Source: Streptomyces sp. GESEQ-35 (GTDB taxonomy: Bacteria; Actinomycetota; Actinomycetes; Streptomycetales; Streptomycetaceae). From it: 64,000 nucleotides of DNA. The DNA is taken from assembly GCF_017948485.1 (NCBI RefSeq), contig NZ_JAFFSX010000007.1, positions 1 through 64,000 of the forward strand. Direction: 5' to 3'. Position numbers and translations under genes: made by a program. Below, in pieces: positions 1 through 7,069 of this stretch (its first letter is position 1; each line of letters begins with the position of its first letter). The notes beneath the pieces are model-generated. The model did not search any database. It had not been told where the DNA came from and was given only the letters and a program-made list of their open reading frames with translations.

Positions 1-176
1 TTCAGCGGATCACGATGCACCTCGACTTCGAGGTCGTCGATCTGCAGGCGGCCGTGGCGCACGCACTCGAACTCGGCGCGCGGGAATCCGGCCACCAGCC
101 GCAGGAAAACGTCAGAGTGATGCTCGACCCGGCCGGTCATCCCTTCTGTCTCTACATGGACAGCAGCAACAGCTAG
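1..176 (+). CDS. VOC (glyoxalase-like) family protein, C-terminal part
   Basis: The open frame enters from the left edge (codons begin at base 3) and stops at TAG 174-176, giving the last 57 residues. The segment has the final beta-strand layout of vicinal-oxygen-chelate proteins: a strand ending HLDFEVVDLQAAVAHALELGA, then VMLDPAGHPFCLYMD. The 'DPAGHPFCL' ending is very common in small Streptomyces glyoxalase/bleomycin-resistance-fold proteins. No metal ligand set can be judged from this fragment, so enzymatic activity is unknown. Its stop codon shares CTAG with the stop codon of the transposase remnant on the other strand. Confidence 0.75.
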   Translation, partial: QRITMHLDFEVVDLQAAVAHALELGARESGHQPQENVRVMLDPAGHPFCLYMDSSNS

Positions 177-369
177 CAGAGCGAACCGAGTTGTCGGTGG
201 GTGATGAGGCAGCAGGCGATTTTGAGGAACGCTTCGTGGATGTCGGCCCGGCGTTCCCAGCGGACGCGCAGGCGTCGGAAGCCGTGCAGCCAGGCAAAAC
301 TCCTCTCGACGACCCAGCGGTAGGTGCCCAGGCCGGTGCCGTGCAGGGTGCCGCGGCGGGCGATCGTGG
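173..369 (-). pseudogene. IS5-family transposase, C-terminal remnant
   Basis: On the minus strand, from about 369 down to the stop at 173-175, the frame encodes about 65 residues with the ending of IS5-type DDE transposases of Actinobacteria: GTYRWVVERSFAWLHGFRRL, then a basic stretch, then ADIHEAFLKIACCLITHR. The catalytic Glu region (VVERSFAWL) is present but the DD part of the triad is missing. The remnant is joined directly to another coding fragment at about 370, in a different frame, so it is a dead end piece of an element rather than an active insertion sequence. Inverted ends could not be identified. Confidence 0.8.
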
Positions 370-561
370 GTTCCCGTTGCGCATCTCCAAGAGGTACACC
401 GGGTTGTTCGAGACCAGGACCGTTTTGGCGAGCCGCTCCACGGCGACACCGCCATGTAGAGCGCACTCGTCGTACTCGCCGCGCCCGTGATCGTCCATGG
501 CTCTGTGGGCGGCCTTCTTGGCCCCTTCAAGGAAGCTCTCGAAGGAGAGGGAATCGTCCAT
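370..561 (-). pseudogene. Truncated HEPN-type paralogue, N-terminal stump
   Basis: A minus-strand ATG at 561 opens a frame whose first 64 residues (MDDSLSFESFLEGAKKAAHR...LLEMRNGN) align collinearly with the N-terminus of the intact 307-residue protein at 660-1583: the shared pattern is GAKK-AH-AMD-H, LH-GV-VERLAK-VL, NP-LLEM. Identity ends abruptly at about 370, where the transposase remnant begins and the frame runs into unrelated sequence. The HEPN Rx4H motif, which in the neighbour is at residues 112-117, is lost. This is a duplicated gene cut by an IS-related event. Confidence 0.8.
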
Positions 562-659
562 GAGGGGACGGTAGCGGACCCTGTAATACAGGTGTGATCA
601 CTTTGAAGGGCAGCCCCACGGAGCACGTGGGTTCTGCGGCTGGATCGTGAAGGCAGGAG

Positions 660-1583
660 CTACTCGTCATCCTCCCACTCTGGGCTGTCATGCCAGAGGA
701 ACTCATCGGCCGGGCTCAGAACCCTTTCCCCGTTCAGGTCTACCAGTGGTACGCGTCGGTCCATGCGTGCCGCTGCAAGTTCCTCGGTCGTCTTCAGCCG
801 GAGTCCGCAGACACGGCACAAGAATTGCTGGGGAGCGGCTTCTCCAGGCCTGTCCTCCATGATCAGGACAATCGGTCCAGTGATCAGCGCCCCGTGGTGG
901 TGGCAAGCGGGACATTCGTGCGGCAGGAGGAAGGAGCGCATGTCGGGGCCGAAGTCAGCCGTTCGCATCGAGCGAGCTTCCACGTACGCCTCCTGCGCAG
1001 CTAGAGGAAGGCCCTTGGTGCGTTCTGCGAGTCGATAGCGTGCCTGCTCCACGAGCTGGCGGAAGTGTCGGGTTGCCTTCTCGATAGCCTCGCTCAGGGT
1101 CAGCTGCACGAGGCGATGGTGAGGTCCCCAGTACCGCTTGGCGCCATATCGTCCCCAGGCCTTCAACAGGGTCGTGGTGGTCCTGGCAAATACAGCCAGG
1201 CCGTCAAATGAGCCGTTAGGCGTGGCTGATAGATGGGCGACGCCGTTCCGTAGCTCGATCAGCTCGTCCAAGTCGGGGTCAGCTGCTTGTGGAAGGACTC
1301 CCAGGCGCTTCAGCCGCTTGATGGCCTGTGTTGCTCCTATGGTGCGGACCCTAGTGGCCGGTTCCAGGCCGGCGAACTGGAAGAGGACGTCATCGTTCCC
1401 CTTCATTTCCATCAGCAGGAAGGGGTTCTTCTTGGCCAGTACCGCCTTCGCCAGCCGCTCAACGCTGACACCAGCGTGTAGGAGGAAGACCTCCTCATCG
1501 TCGTTCGCGTGAGCGTCCATCGCTGAGTGCGCGAATTTCTTCGCACCCGAGATCAGACCTGTGAAGGTCTTATCGATGTCCAT
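660..1583 (-). CDS. HEPN-like domain protein with C-terminal zinc ribbon
   Basis: Predicted 307-residue protein. The N-terminal half is helical and contains ELRNGVAHLS, an R-x4-H motif (R112, H117) of the kind that marks HEPN domains, many of which are RNases in toxin and defence systems. The C-terminal third has CPAC (224-227) and CRVC (256-259), a four-cysteine zinc ribbon. I do not know a named family with this exact pairing. The neighbour at 370-561 is a broken copy of the same N-terminus. The start is ATG 1583; a possible alternative is unlikely because homology with the stump begins at this Met. Nuclease activity is inferred from the motif only. Confidence 0.7.
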   Translation of the reverse strand: MDIDKTFTGLISGAKKFAHSAMDAHANDDEEVFLLHAGVSVERLAKAVLAKKNPFLLMEMKGNDDVLFQFAGLEPATRVRTIGATQAIKRLKRLGVLPQAADPDLDELIELRNGVAHLSATPNGSFDGLAVFARTTTTLLKAWGRYGAKRYWGPHHRLVQLTLSEAIEKATRHFRQLVEQARYRLAERTKGLPLAAQEAYVEARSMRTADFGPDMRSFLLPHECPACHHHGALITGPIVLIMEDRPGEAAPQQFLCRVCGLRLKTTEELAAARMDRRVPLVDLNGERVLSPADEFLWHDSPEWEDDE

Positions 1584-1649
1584 ACCAGGACGTTAGCCGT
1601 GCCTGTAGCACGGGTGCGATCGCTTTGAGAATCGGTCGCAGAAGGCGTT

Positions 1650-1820
1650 GTGAGGTCCACCAGGGCTACTCCGGCCCGGGAGCGTCCTCCGGCGGGTAGT
1701 CCGGCTGCGGGTACTGCTGTGTTGCTCCTCATCGCCATCGTTGTGGTGGTGGGGCTCCTCATCTGGATCGGGGTCGAACTGAGGCGACGCCCCCCAACAG
1801 CCAGCCCAAGACGGGGCTGA
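1650..1820 (+). CDS. Small single-pass membrane protein
   Basis: GTG at 1650 is preceded by AGAAGG with a 4-base gap. The 56-residue product has a Pro/Ala/Arg-rich N-terminus, one clear hydrophobic helix (VLLLIAIVVVVGLLIWIGV) and a basic tail (ELRRRPPTASPRRG). It ends 13 bases before the collagen-like membrane protein and is probably co-transcribed with it. No family is recognised. The case rests on the ribosome site, the transmembrane helix and the positive-inside tail. Confidence 0.4.
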   Translation: MRSTRATPARERPPAGSPAAGTAVLLLIAIVVVVGLLIWIGVELRRRPPTASPRRG

Positions 1821-1833
1821 GCGGAACGTCGAC

Positions 1834-2270
1834 GTGACTCGATCGGTGACCGGTCTCCTGGCTGTCATATCCAGCGACGTGGCTATCGTCGTGGCAGGAA
1901 TATGGGGCATCACGAAGGCGGGCGACAAGGCGCAGCAAGTGGTGCCGCTCCTCACAAGCGCGTTCACCGCAGTCACCGCTATCACAACGGCGTACTTCGG
2001 GATCAGGGCTGTTGCCAACACGGCTAAACAAGCTATCGAGACGCCGAAGCCTCCGGGGCCCCAAGGTGAGCGGGGCCCCAAGGTGACCCAGGTCCCCCGG
2101 GTGAGCCAGGTCCCCCGGGCCCGCCAGGCGGCCAGCCACATCCGTCTGATGAGGGTGAGGTGAACGACGAGGACGACTACTCGGAAGGCGCAGGACGGGC
2201 CGCAGGACCACGAGGGTCGCCCGCTAGGGCCAGGGCCGCAAGGGCCGCCGCAGAGCGTGGTCGGCGTTAG
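1834..2270 (+). CDS. Membrane protein with collagen-like Gly-X-Y tail, frame broken at 2073-2079
   Basis: From GTG 1834 the frame gives two hydrophobic segments (about residues 5-25 and 38-58) followed by a Gly-X-Y run, PPGPQGERGPK. That frame then degenerates (VTQVPRVSQVPR...) and stops at 2163. In the -1 frame, from base 2076, the same DNA continues the collagen pattern perfectly (PQGDPGPPGEPGPPGPPGG), then an acidic and an Ala/Arg-rich tail, ending at TAG 2268-2270. The switch point is G-GGC-CCC at 2073-2079, which has the X-XXY-YYZ form of a -1 slippery site. It may be a sequencing or real 1-base deletion in GGGGCCCC, or programmed slippage. The intact protein would be about 145 residues. 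Confidence 0.55.
2073..2079 (+). other. Possible -1 slippery heptamer in collagen repeat
   Basis: The zero frame reads cgg-ggc-ccc-aag. Slipping back one base gives ggg-ccc-caa, which restores Gly-X-Y periodicity for the rest of the tail. An almost identical GGGGCCCCAAGGTGA unit occurs 18 bases upstream, so a replication slip that lost one base is an equally good explanation. Confidence 0.4.
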
Positions 2271-2316
2271 ATGCTCCAGACCGGACTTCGATCGCTGCCA
2301 TCGGTCCGGACCCGCA

Positions 2317-2403
2317 TTACTTCCAGGACACCTCGACCCGGTCCGGGTTCCAGACGTTGAAGGGCCGGGTCGCGGAGTGGATCAGGATCTCCCTGATCGA
2401 CCC
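2317..2403 (-). pseudogene. Duplicated C-terminal tail fragment (copy 1)
   Basis: The minus strand reads about 28 codons ending in ATRPFNVWNPDRVEVSWK and a TAA at 2317-2319. A near-identical tail is found at 3984-4091 (ATRPFNVFNPDRIEVRWK). The ending resembles the last strand of large actinobacterial serine recombinases or other phage-type proteins, but I cannot name it. There is no upstream gene body: the sequence further upstream on this strand is occupied by the DUF4238 gene on the other strand. Confidence 0.45.
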
Positions 2404-2450
2404 CCGGAAAAGGCCATGAGGATGTCAGGGGGTGCCCGTATCGTCATGAC

Positions 2451-3491
2451 ATGGGCAAGTCCTCCAAGAAGTCGAAGTTGAAGCGCCGTCACCACACCGT
2501 GCCGCGCCTCCATCTTCGGCGCTTCGCTGACGGTGAGCGGATCATGCGCGTCCCTCTCGACGGCAGCGAGCGGCGTCCGGTCGGGATTGCCGACGTCACC
2601 GTCCACCGCAACTTCTACTCGATGCGGGATGAGAACGGTCAACTCGACGACACCGTTGAGGATCTGCTCGCCGAGCTGGAGAATAAGGCCGCCAGGGTCA
2701 TCCGACAGGTCGTCGGCGGGCTGTGGCCTTTGCCCATCGAACACCGCGCCGTCCTGGCCGAGTACATCGCGGCGCAGCATGCGCGGATCCCTGCTGCCCG
2801 TACGGTTAACGACGAGATCGGGGATCACCTCGGCAAGGTCGTGATCGCCATGGGCGGAAAGCCCGAGATCCGCACGCGCCTCGAAGAGAACGCCACGGAG
2901 CCCGTCTCGGACGAGGAGGTCGATGCGGTGTGGGCGGAGGTGACGGACTTTGACGGCTACTACGCCGAGATGTCGGTCAACGACCACATGCTGTCGATGG
3001 GCCAGTCCATGGCGACGGCGTACGAGGTGTTCATGGCACGCTCGTGGGGCCTTATCAAGTTCGAGCACCGCACACTGCTCATTCCGGATCACCCGGTGAC
3101 GCTGGTGCGCGACGGGGACATGCCTAGGTGGCGCGGCGTCGGTATCGGCAACGCAGGCGCGATCCTCGTGCCGATCGATCGGCGGGTGGCCATCATGATG
3201 GCGTCGCCTGGGGTTGATGACTTCTTCGTACGGACGCACACCAAGCTGGCCAAGGAGCTGAACCAGCGCTTCGCGGACAACGCGCGCAGGGAACTGTTCC
3301 ACCACCCCGATGACAACCCCCTGGAGGGGGTTGAACTGCCTCCGGTGCGAGACCGCGAGACGCGGATCAGCCAGCCGCCGGGCAACTTCCTGTTGCCCGA
3401 CGGACCCTCGGACGTTTTCAAGCGCGTCGTGAGCGACGTCCCCGAGCCGCCGCCTGGCGCCAAGCCACCCCGGTTCGAGGGGCAGCGATGA
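2451..3491 (+). CDS. DUF4238 domain protein
   Basis: A 346-residue protein. The N-terminus carries a Lys-rich stretch then RRHHTVPRLHLRRFADGERI, matching the HHxxP...LxxF signature at the start of DUF4238 proteins. The middle has the family's helical block (IEHRAVLAEYIAAQHARIPAAR) and then LIPDHPVTLVRDGD. The function of the family is unknown; members are often found in mobile or defence-rich regions, which fits the company here. No transmembrane segment or signal peptide is seen. ATG 2451 follows a weak ribosome site; the Lys-rich N-terminus is normal for this family. Confidence 0.8.
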   Translation: MGKSSKKSKLKRRHHTVPRLHLRRFADGERIMRVPLDGSERRPVGIADVTVHRNFYSMRDENGQLDDTVEDLLAELENKAARVIRQVVGGLWPLPIEHRAVLAEYIAAQHARIPAARTVNDEIGDHLGKVVIAMGGKPEIRTRLEENATEPVSDEEVDAVWAEVTDFDGYYAEMSVNDHMLSMGQSMATAYEVFMARSWGLIKFEHRTLLIPDHPVTLVRDGDMPRWRGVGIGNAGAILVPIDRRVAIMMASPGVDDFFVRTHTKLAKELNQRFADNARRELFHHPDDNPLEGVELPPVRDRETRISQPPGNFLLPDGPSDVFKRVVSDVPEPPPGAKPPRFEGQR

Positions 3492-3619
3492 CATTCAGAA
3501 CTCGGTGCTGAGGCGGTAAAGGAACACGATCAGATGAGTTGTCCCTGTAACGTGCATGCGGAACCGCTCCCGTGTCGCCGTACGTCTCGGCCTGTAACCG
3601 TGACCGGTTGGAGGCCAGT

Positions 3620-4018
3620 GTGGAGATTGGCATCAGGGAAGCCATCGAGGCCGCTCAGGCCGAGATACGTCAGGCTCTACGGACCTTGCCCATGCAAGAC
3701 GGCGTGAACTTCCACTACAACAGCGTAGAACTCGAACTCACCCTGGAGGCTTGCAGTTCCTCCGAGAAGCAGGGCGGCGTGAAGTTCTGGGTGGTCGAGG
3801 GCTCAGGGAAGCGCGGGGTTGAGGACAGGCTGACGCACACCGTTCGTATCTCTATGGTTCCGACGGGATCGCATTACCAATGGACGTCTGACACGACTTT
3901 GGCGCCGCTGGCGTGCCACGCTGAAGGCCCCGTCACGGCACCAGATTCGCGCGGCTATTTGTGGCGCCGCCTCGCAGGGCCCTCTACTTCCAACGAACCT
4001 CAATCCGATCAGGATTGA
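3620..4018 (+). CDS. Trypco2-like (trypsin co-occurring) domain protein
   Basis: GTG 3620 has a strong ribosome site (GGAGG, 5-base gap) and is preferred over the in-frame GTG 3572. The 132-residue product begins with a helix (IREAIEAAQAEIRQAL), followed by VNFHYNSVELELTLEA and GVKFWVVEGSGK, then THTVRISMVPT. This is the helix, strand, strand, 'FWV' strand, 'H-V-L-P' strand order of the Trypco2 domain, a small partner domain of actinobacterial conflict systems built on trypsin-like proteases and other effectors. The last 40 residues are unlike the domain. No protease partner is visible in the window, so the gene may be an orphan. Its 3' end overlaps the antisense tail at 3984-4091. Confidence 0.6.
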   Translation: MEIGIREAIEAAQAEIRQALRTLPMQDGVNFHYNSVELELTLEACSSSEKQGGVKFWVVEGSGKRGVEDRLTHTVRISMVPTGSHYQWTSDTTLAPLACHAEGPVTAPDSRGYLWRRLAGPSTSNEPQSDQD

Positions 4019-4091
4019 AGACGTTGAACGGCCTGGTCGCGGGGTGGATCAGGATCTCCTCGACTGTCGGACGGTGCGTCCAACCTGGGCG
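3984..4091 (-). pseudogene. Duplicated C-terminal tail fragment (copy 2)
   Basis: The minus strand encodes about 35 codons ending ATRPFNVFNPDRIEVRWK with a TAG at 3984-3986. It is the better preserved of two copies; the other is at 2317-2403. Both keep the reading frame across the shared part, which argues they descend from one coding gene. The tail overlaps the last 35 bases of the Trypco2-like gene on the plus strand. Identity of the parent protein is not recognised; a phage-type serine recombinase is one guess. Confidence 0.45.
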
Positions 4092-4107
4092 TGCTGGTGG
4101 GCGTCTC

Positions 4108-4266
4108 AATGACCACGTGTGGTCGGTGAAGAACATCTCCGGCGACTCGTGGTGCCTGTACCGGGACGCGGACTACGAGAACGAGATCCAGGTGATCCTG
4201 GACGGGCAGACGCTCGACCTGGCTTCGTCCGTGCGGGACGAGGTCAGCTCCGTCGAGCCGTGCTGA
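4108..4266 (+). pseudogene. Peptidase inhibitor I36 / crystallin-like fragment
   Basis: The plus strand reads NDHVWSVKNISGDSWCLYRD, then ADYENEIQVILDGQTLDL, ASSVRDEVSSVEPC and stop at 4264-4266. This is the repeat pattern of secreted I36-type inhibitors and related beta/gamma-crystallin-like proteins of Streptomyces (N-x-SS-x-N, C-Y-x-x-x-x-Y, V-S-S-V-x-x-C). There is no signal peptide or start codon in reach and the N-terminal half is missing, so it is a remnant. Confidence 0.6.
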
Positions 4267-4283
4267 GAAGTCCTGCCGAACGA

Positions 4284-4317
4284 ACGCCCCGTCGCACCTC
4301 GCCGTGCAGCGGGGCGT
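4284..4317 (+). terminator. Hairpin after the I36 fragment
   Basis: ACGCCCC at 4284-4290 pairs with GGGGCGT at 4311-4317 around a 20-base loop, 18 bases after the stop of the inhibitor fragment. No T run follows. Confidence 0.35.
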
Positions 4318-4425
4318 CGGCCTGTCGGTGGAGCCCCAAGACTTCTGGAGCCCATGACTTCTCAGGATGGCAGGAGGCAAGGATCCCCGGAGCATGTGAG
4401 TGCACACCGACCGGGGATGGCTCAC

Positions 4426-5397
4426 ATGGCGGTACGCATTCACTTCACCGACGACGATCTCGCCCACATCAGGCTGGCGCAGGCTCCCGAACCCATGTGG
4501 GAGGCGCTGCTCAGCATGCACATGCTTCAGACCGACACCGGGTCCGCCGTCTTCGGCGGCTGGCGGCACCGGGTGCGCCGCGAACTACCCGCCGACGTAC
4601 GCCCGTTGCTCCGCCTGGCACCGCCCGTCGACTGCTCGGCCGATTTTCTCACCCCGGCGGCCGGCACGGGCGGCCTGGACGCCGGCACCGGCGCCCTGCT
4701 GTCCACGCCACGGCAGCGGCTCCGCGGCGACCTGCTGGAACTGGCCCGCGCCGGCCGACGACTGCCGCGCTGGGCGAGGCCGCTGGCCGACGGCGACAAG
4801 GAGGCGGTCGCCCACCTCGCGCGAGTGTTCCGGCAGTACTTCGGGACCGCGCTGGCCCCCGTGGTGGGGCCCGCATCCGCACCCGCCTCGACGCCGAACA
4901 TGCCCTCCACGGACGGTACTTGGCGAACGGCGACCTCGGCGCGCTGCTCAGCGCCCTCCACGCCGATCTCGTCCGGCGGCGGCCGGTGCTGGAGGTGAGG
5001 GGGTTGGGCGCGGACCGAGACGTCCATCTGGACGGGCGCGGGTTGCTGGTGCTGCTCTCGTACTTCTGCTGGCGCAAGCCGACGCTGCTCAAGGATCCCG
5101 CGTTGCCTTGCGTCGTGGTCTACCCGATGACGCACGAGACGGTTCTGAACGGCACGCCCGGACTCCGTCCCCTGAACGCCCTCCTCGGCCGCACCCGCGC
5201 CGGGATCCTCGAGACGGTCGCAGACCATGGTGTGACGACGACCGAACTCGCCCATGACACGGGGATCTCACCAGCCACGGCCAGCCATCACGTCGGCATT
5301 CTGCGCAAGGCGGGGTTACTGAGCACGCAAGGCGAGGAAGGCCGTACTGCATTCCGTCACGCCGCTGGGGCTGGCCCTGCTGGACGGACGTGCGTGA
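4426..5397 (+). pseudogene. ArsR-type regulator with N-terminal DUF5937-like region, two frameshifts
   Basis: ATG 4426 opens a frame (MAVRIHFTDDDLAHIRLAQ...) typical of the long Streptomyces ArsR-like regulators. Homology leaves this frame near 4855-4875 and continues in another (RIRTRLDAEHALHGRYLANG, HLDGRGLLVLLSYFCWR). That frame carries the winged helix (ELAHDTGISPATASHHVGIL). A second shift near 5335-5345 is needed to reach the normal ending (AVLHSVTPLGLALLDGRA, stop 5395-5397). Runs such as CCCCC and GGGG mark the first site. With two independent breaks the gene is most likely dead, unless the assembly is at fault. Its end overlaps the DUF397 gene on the other strand by 41 bases. Confidence 0.75.
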
Positions 5398-5560
5398 TGA
5401 ACTCCGTCCACGTGGTGGGGGAGAGGGCGAGCGCGGGGGCCTGCCGGTTCTTGGAGTCGCGTACGTGGATGGTGGCGGGGGTGAGGGCGACCTCGACGCA
5501 GTCGCCGGAACCACCGCTGCTGTAGCTGCTCTTGAACCAGGCCAGTTTGCTGGTGCTCAT
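5357..5560 (-). CDS. DUF397 domain protein
   Basis: A 67-residue protein beginning MSTSKLAWFKSSYSSGGSGD, then CVEVA and VRDSKN: the KSSYS, CVEVA and VRDSK blocks define DUF397. These small proteins are partners of XRE regulators of the WhiJ type in Streptomyces development and antibiotic control. The ATG lies inside the last codons of the XRE gene (ATGA overlap), with GGAG just upstream, so the pair is translationally coupled. Confidence 0.9.
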   Translation of the reverse strand: MSTSKLAWFKSSYSSGGSGDCVEVALTPATIHVRDSKNRQAPALALSPTTWTEFITHVRPAGPAPAA

Positions 5561-6390
5561 AGGTCTCCTCGCATCCGCTGCAACAGGCTCATGGAGTCTT
5601 TGAGGGTGAGAGCCTGTGAGCGCATCCTGGCATACCGCATCTGGAGCATGCTGACCACTTTTCGATCAGCGATGAACTGGCCGCTTTCCTGCCCCTCGCA
5701 GTAGGCGAACCACTTGTTCTCCGCGGTCTCCAGCAACTGCATGGGTCCGTCCAGCCCTGCGTGAGTATCCTGCTCCGTCGGCATGATCTGGATCTCCACG
5801 TTCCGCAGGTCGGCGATCTCCAGCACATGGTCGATGAGCTCCCGCGTGACCTCCACACCACCCGTCCGCCGCCGGAACAGGTGCTCCTCCAGGATGAAGG
5901 CGAACGCCGTGTTCGGCCGTTCTCGCAGCAGTCGTTGCCGTTCCGCCCGCGCTACCCACTGCGCCTCGATCTGCTCGTCGCTCAGCGGCGGGAGCTGGTT
6001 CGTGAACAGCGTCCGCGCGTACGCCTCCGTCTGCAACAGCCCTGGAATCAACCGGCATTCGTAGGTGTACAGCGTCATCGCCATGGCCTCCAGCTGGGCC
6101 CACCGCCGAAACCACGCCGCCAACCCGGGCTGTCGAGCCAGATACCGTGCCGCCCGTCGCAGGGCGCCGGTATTGCCGAGCACCGGCTCCGACCGGTCCG
6201 CGAAATCCGGATCCGGCATCCGCCGCCCCAACTCCACCGAAGCCACCGTGTGCTTCGACAGTCCCACCAGATCCCCGAACTCCTCCCGGCTCAGCCCGGC
6301 GTGCTCCCGCAACGCCTGCACGACCGCCCCGAACGTCCGCAGACTGTCCGACGCCTCCGGCTCACCGCCGCCCACCATTGAATCGACCAC
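5557..6390 (-). CDS. XRE-family regulator with DUF5753 domain (WhiJ-like)
   Basis: A 277-residue protein. Residues about 20-75 form the helix-turn-helix (GAVVQALREHAGLSREEFGD, LVGLSKHTVASVELGRRMP). The rest is the DUF5753 sensor-like domain (TYECRLIPGLLQTEAYAR, FILEEHLFRR, PTEQDTHAGLDGP). GTG 6390 has GGAGG nine bases upstream. It overlaps DUF397 by four bases and is divergent from an anti-sigma-type ATPase gene. This three-gene arrangement is widespread in Streptomyces, where XRE/DUF397 pairs adjust development and antibiotic production; which process this copy controls cannot be read from the sequence. Confidence 0.92.
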   Translation of the reverse strand: MVDSMVGGGEPEASDSLRTFGAVVQALREHAGLSREEFGDLVGLSKHTVASVELGRRMPDPDFADRSEPVLGNTGALRRAARYLARQPGLAAWFRRWAQLEAMAMTLYTYECRLIPGLLQTEAYARTLFTNQLPPLSDEQIEAQWVARAERQRLLRERPNTAFAFILEEHLFRRRTGGVEVTRELIDHVLEIADLRNVEIQIMPTEQDTHAGLDGPMQLLETAENKWFAYCEGQESGQFIADRKVVSMLQMRYARMRSQALTLKDSMSLLQRMRGDL

Positions 6391-6451
6391 GGTCGGTCAC
6401 CTCCCCGGGTCATGGTCACGGCCAGTCACACGTACTGTCCACCCCGTAACC

Positions 6452-6474
6452 GCGTACGCTCCCGCAGCGTACGC
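6452..6474. promoter_or_regulatory. Repeated palindrome between divergent XRE and ATPase genes
   Basis: GCGTACGC occurs at 6452-6459 and again at 6467-6474, 7 bases apart. Each copy is itself a perfect palindrome, so the pair is both a direct and an inverted repeat. It sits between the divergent starts at 6390 and 6521 and is a good candidate for the XRE regulator's own operator. Confidence 0.45.
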
Positions 6475-6520
6475 GCCGTGGACCTGGTGAACTTCCCCCC
6501 TCGGCCGCCAGATTGAGCGC

Positions 6521-7024
6521 ATGCACGCACCGCTCACCCCCCAACCTCCGGTTACCGTACGTATGTTCACCCAGCGCCTCAGTGCCACCCCACGCGGCGC
6601 CCGTCTCGCCCGGCACCTCGCCGTGCACCAGCTCCACGCCTGGGGCATCCCGTACGGCAGTGACGCCTCGGAAGCGGTCGCAGTGATCGTCGCCGAGTTG
6701 GCGGCCAACGCGGTGACCCACGGCCGGGTCCCCGGACGGGACTTCGAGCTGGGGCTGTCCCTGCCGACGGGCAGCATCCGGATCGAGGTCAGTGATACCC
6801 GAACCGAATCCAGCCCGCCGAAGCCGGGCGATGTGCCGCCTCCGTGTCCCCTCGGCGAACACGGCCGCGGACTCGTTCTCGTCGAGGCCCTGGCCGACCG
6901 GTGGGAGGTGCTGGACCGGGACCCTCCTGGCAAGACCGTCCGTGCGGAGGTGGACCTGCCGGGGTGGCGGGCCCTTCTCGGTGGACGTGGGTGGCGAACT
7001 CCTGTGGCGCGCGCGGGTCATTGA
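6521..7024 (+). CDS. ATP-binding protein, anti-sigma-factor (RsbW/HATPase_c_2) type
   Basis: A 167-residue protein of the small GHKL ATPase class. It has the N box (VAVIVAELAANAVTHGRVPG, with E, N and H in the expected places), the G1-like segment (IEVSDTRTESSPP) and the G2 segment (LGEHGRGLVLVEALADRWEV). Such proteins bind sigma factors or anti-anti-sigma factors, and lone copies beside XRE/DUF397 genes are very common in Streptomyces. It is transcribed divergently from the XRE gene. No histidine-kinase dimerisation region is present. The N-terminal 20 residues are Pro-rich and poorly conserved; ATG 6521 has only a weak ribosome site. Confidence 0.88.
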   Translation: MHAPLTPQPPVTVRMFTQRLSATPRGARLARHLAVHQLHAWGIPYGSDASEAVAVIVAELAANAVTHGRVPGRDFELGLSLPTGSIRIEVSDTRTESSPPKPGDVPPPCPLGEHGRGLVLVEALADRWEVLDRDPPGKTVRAEVDLPGWRALLGGRGWRTPVARAGH

Positions 7025-7069
7025 CGCGCAAGTGATTCGATTCTACGTTCCGTCCGAAGTGACGATCGT

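Noticed and set aside
2317-4091. Tail repeats as attachment sites (attL/attR) of an integrated element
   Set aside because: The repeats are imperfect, keep a coding pattern and have no integrase or tRNA nearby; duplication of coding tails explains them better.
5761-6381. Long open frame on the plus strand opposite the XRE gene, and many similar ones opposite aceE, GH3 and the transporter genes
   Set aside because: They are products of high GC codon bias. Their translations are Arg/Pro/His rich with no recognised domain, while the opposite strand carries a clear family.
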